This document shows, one piece after another, positions 62,887 through 64,000 of a DNA stretch of 64,000 nucleotides. The stretch is from Chryseobacterium aquifrigidense. Lineage in GTDB: Bacteria; Bacteroidota; Bacteroidia; Flavobacteriales; Weeksellaceae. The notes beneath the pieces were generated by a model. The model saw only the letters and a list, made by a program, of their open reading frames with translations. It was not told the DNA's origin and searched no databases. The DNA lies in the NCBI RefSeq assembly GCF_006716485.1, contig NZ_VFPD01000004.1:1-64000 (forward strand). Direction: 5' to 3'. The stretch's first letter is position 1. Each line of letters opens with the position of its first letter. The position numbers were made by a program, and so were the translations under genes.

Positions 62887-64000
62887 CTATCTCCGAAAGG
62901 TAAAAGTTTGTGTGTTTGTATTTCCGGCAGTATTGATTGTGGTTACTTTTAAAGTGTGAGCCCCTGATCCTTTAAGACATTTTTCATCAAAAGTGTAGAC
63001 AAAATTGTCTTTTACCCGCGCAAAACGAAGCCATTTCCCATCAAGCTCAGCCCGGAATGAAATAATATCTCCTACGTTTGTTGCTCCTTTTAAGAGTAAA
63101 GAACTGCTGTTCACCAATGCTCCTTCTGCCCAGCCCGATGAAACAGATGGAAGACTATTGTCTGTCAATAATTTCGCTGTACCCAATCTATTAAATTTTC
63201 CTTCTGCCCAATCACCATTCCATTTTACTTTGACAACGGTTTTATCGCTGCCATAATCAAGAAGAATAACAGCTTTATCTTTTTCTGCATTGGTTAATTT
63301 TCTATTCGGTTTTATTTTCAAAGTATATTCATCCTGAACGGGAATATATGGATTCTGCAAAACAATAGCATTTGAAGCTGCATTCGGATTTGTATCCGGT
63401 TTTTCATATGCATTGAAATTGACGGCATCATAAACAGCATTTTTACTGAAACTGATCTCTGCACTTTCAGTGGTAACCGTTTTTCCTTCGTTAGCCATTA
63501 TCGTTTTTGCCGTAGAAGGTATTTTTTCTGATGTTTTGCTTAACTGAATTTTTGTTGTTAACCGACTTGTATTTCCCTTTGTATCTTTCAGGACTATTTC
63601 AATGTTATGAATCTGTTCATCCTGCAGATTGATTATCCCGGTTAGGTTTGGAAGGCTATAATTCTGAAGTTTCATTCCCGGCAAATCGGATAAATGCTGA
63701 ATTCCCATTTTATCTCTGATGAACTTGGGATAATCTATACAACCGTTGATGTATCGGGTATCATCATAATGGATTTTATCAATTTTAAAACTGTAAATCA
63801 ACTTTCCATCCATTAATAAATCTGCATTATAAATCCCAAGATTAAATCCTTGATTGGCCTTATCTACTGCCTTAATACCAAAACTTATTTCCGGAGAATT
63901 AACCTGAATCAGATTCGCAGTATAGACATTCCCTGCTTTTTTCACTGCAGTTCCGTCCGCGCCAGGTTCGTAGGTACTGAAACGGCGGTCATACCAATAT
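62887..64000 (-). CDS. C-terminal part of an exported protein, probably an M23 metallopeptidase
   Basis: The frame stays open to the right edge (the last residues before 63945 read YWYDRRFSTYEPGADGTAV), so only the C-terminal 371 residues are seen; a GTG at 63945 is not taken as the start. The visible part has Ig-like beta segments (GIINLQDEQIHNIEIVLKDTKGNTSRLTTKI; HTLKVTTINTAGNTNTQTFTFRR). I recall the same layout behind the M23 domain of Bacteroidetes peptidases, but the catalytic domain is outside the window, so the name is provisional. It is probably exported. Confidence 0.6.
   Translation of the reverse strand, partial: YWYDRRFSTYEPGADGTAVKKAGNVYTANLIQVNSPEISFGIKAVDKANQGFNLGIYNADLLMDGKLIYSFKIDKIHYDDTRYINGCIDYPKFIRDKMGIQHLSDLPGMKLQNYSLPNLTGIINLQDEQIHNIEIVLKDTKGNTSRLTTKIQLSKTSEKIPSTAKTIMANEGKTVTTESAEISFSKNAVYDAVNFNAYEKPDTNPNAASNAIVLQNPYIPVQDEYTLKIKPNRKLTNAEKDKAVILLDYGSDKTVVKVKWNGDWAEGKFNRLGTAKLLTDNSLPSVSSGWAEGALVNSSSLLLKGATNVGDIISFRAELDGKWLRFARVKDNFVYTFDEKCLKGSGAHTLKVTTINTAGNTNTQTFTFRR

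Overview
The window looks like chromosome from a flexirubin-pigmented member of the Flavobacteriia, most like Chryseobacterium and its relatives. The signs are AT-rich DNA, promoters of the Bacteroidetes form TTG-N18-20-TAnnTTTG, two proteins with type IX secretion (T9SS) C-terminal sorting domains, a BamA/OmpH block of the Bacteroidetes layout, and a complete-looking flexirubin (aryl polyene plus dialkylresorcinol) cluster. The species call is an inference from gene content; no rRNA or tRNA gene lies in the window.

Layout. 1-451: no gene, but three tandem leftward promoters that serve something outside the window. 452-7943 (minus): a secreted unknown, rfbD, a thioesterase, two ompH/skp genes, bamA, uppS and a DUF6089 protein, i.e. 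outer-membrane biogenesis. 8157-13828 (minus): capsule or exopolysaccharide genes (Wzc-type kinase with a Gly-Tyr tail, Wza-type export lipoprotein, WecA/TagO-type transferase, GT2). 13832-17600 (minus): an arginase-fold protein that has lost its metal ligands, and topA. 17876-23649 (minus): a large T9SS-secreted protein with an internal duplication, an EpsG-like membrane protein and an unknown multi-pass protein.

23843-62814: pigment locus in three transcription blocks. Block A (plus, 23843-30475): an RND-type exporter fused to a PlsC acyltransferase, darA, darB and two hot-dog-fold proteins, behind a clear promoter. An M16 peptidase (minus, 30897-33809) separates it from block B (plus, 34164-46685): small HTH-like protein, BtrH-like protein, ABC transporter, thioesterase, ketosynthases, ACP, chain-length-factor-like protein, polysaccharide deacetylase, LolA-like carrier, lipoprotein, dehydratase, and a GT2-DUF2062 protein. 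A T9SS-sorted M36 peptidase (46731-49367) follows. Block C (minus, 59456 down to 49638) holds tyrosine ammonia-lyase, FabG, a ketosynthase, a second ACP, an LpxL-type acyltransferase, a CrtI-like oxidoreductase, a C45-type acyltransferase/hydrolase, a DUF1648 protein and an alpha/beta hydrolase. A divergent flavoprotein with a halogenase-like motif (59555) and a CoA-ligase-like enzyme (62814-61522, minus) complete the set.

Pathway reading (established for flexirubins and aryl polyenes, applied here by inference): tyrosine is deaminated to 4-coumarate, activated by the ligase, loaded on an ACP and extended by ketosynthase/reductase/dehydratase cycles to an aryl polyene. DarA/DarB make the dialkylresorcinol. 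An acyltransferase joins the two as an ester, and the RND, ABC and LolA-type proteins place the product in the outer membrane. Several candidate ester-forming enzymes are present (PlsC domain, LpxL-type, BtrH-like, C45-type), and sequence alone does not decide among them.

The least expected items are: a near-perfect parS-like site at 30776-30791; a mobile-looking hairpin repeat at 42472-42549 whose first 28 bases also occur in frame inside a ketosynthase gene; hairpins directly downstream of both ACP genes; and overlapping, face-to-face -7 elements between the ammonia-lyase and the flavoprotein. The window ends inside a probable M23-peptidase-type gene.
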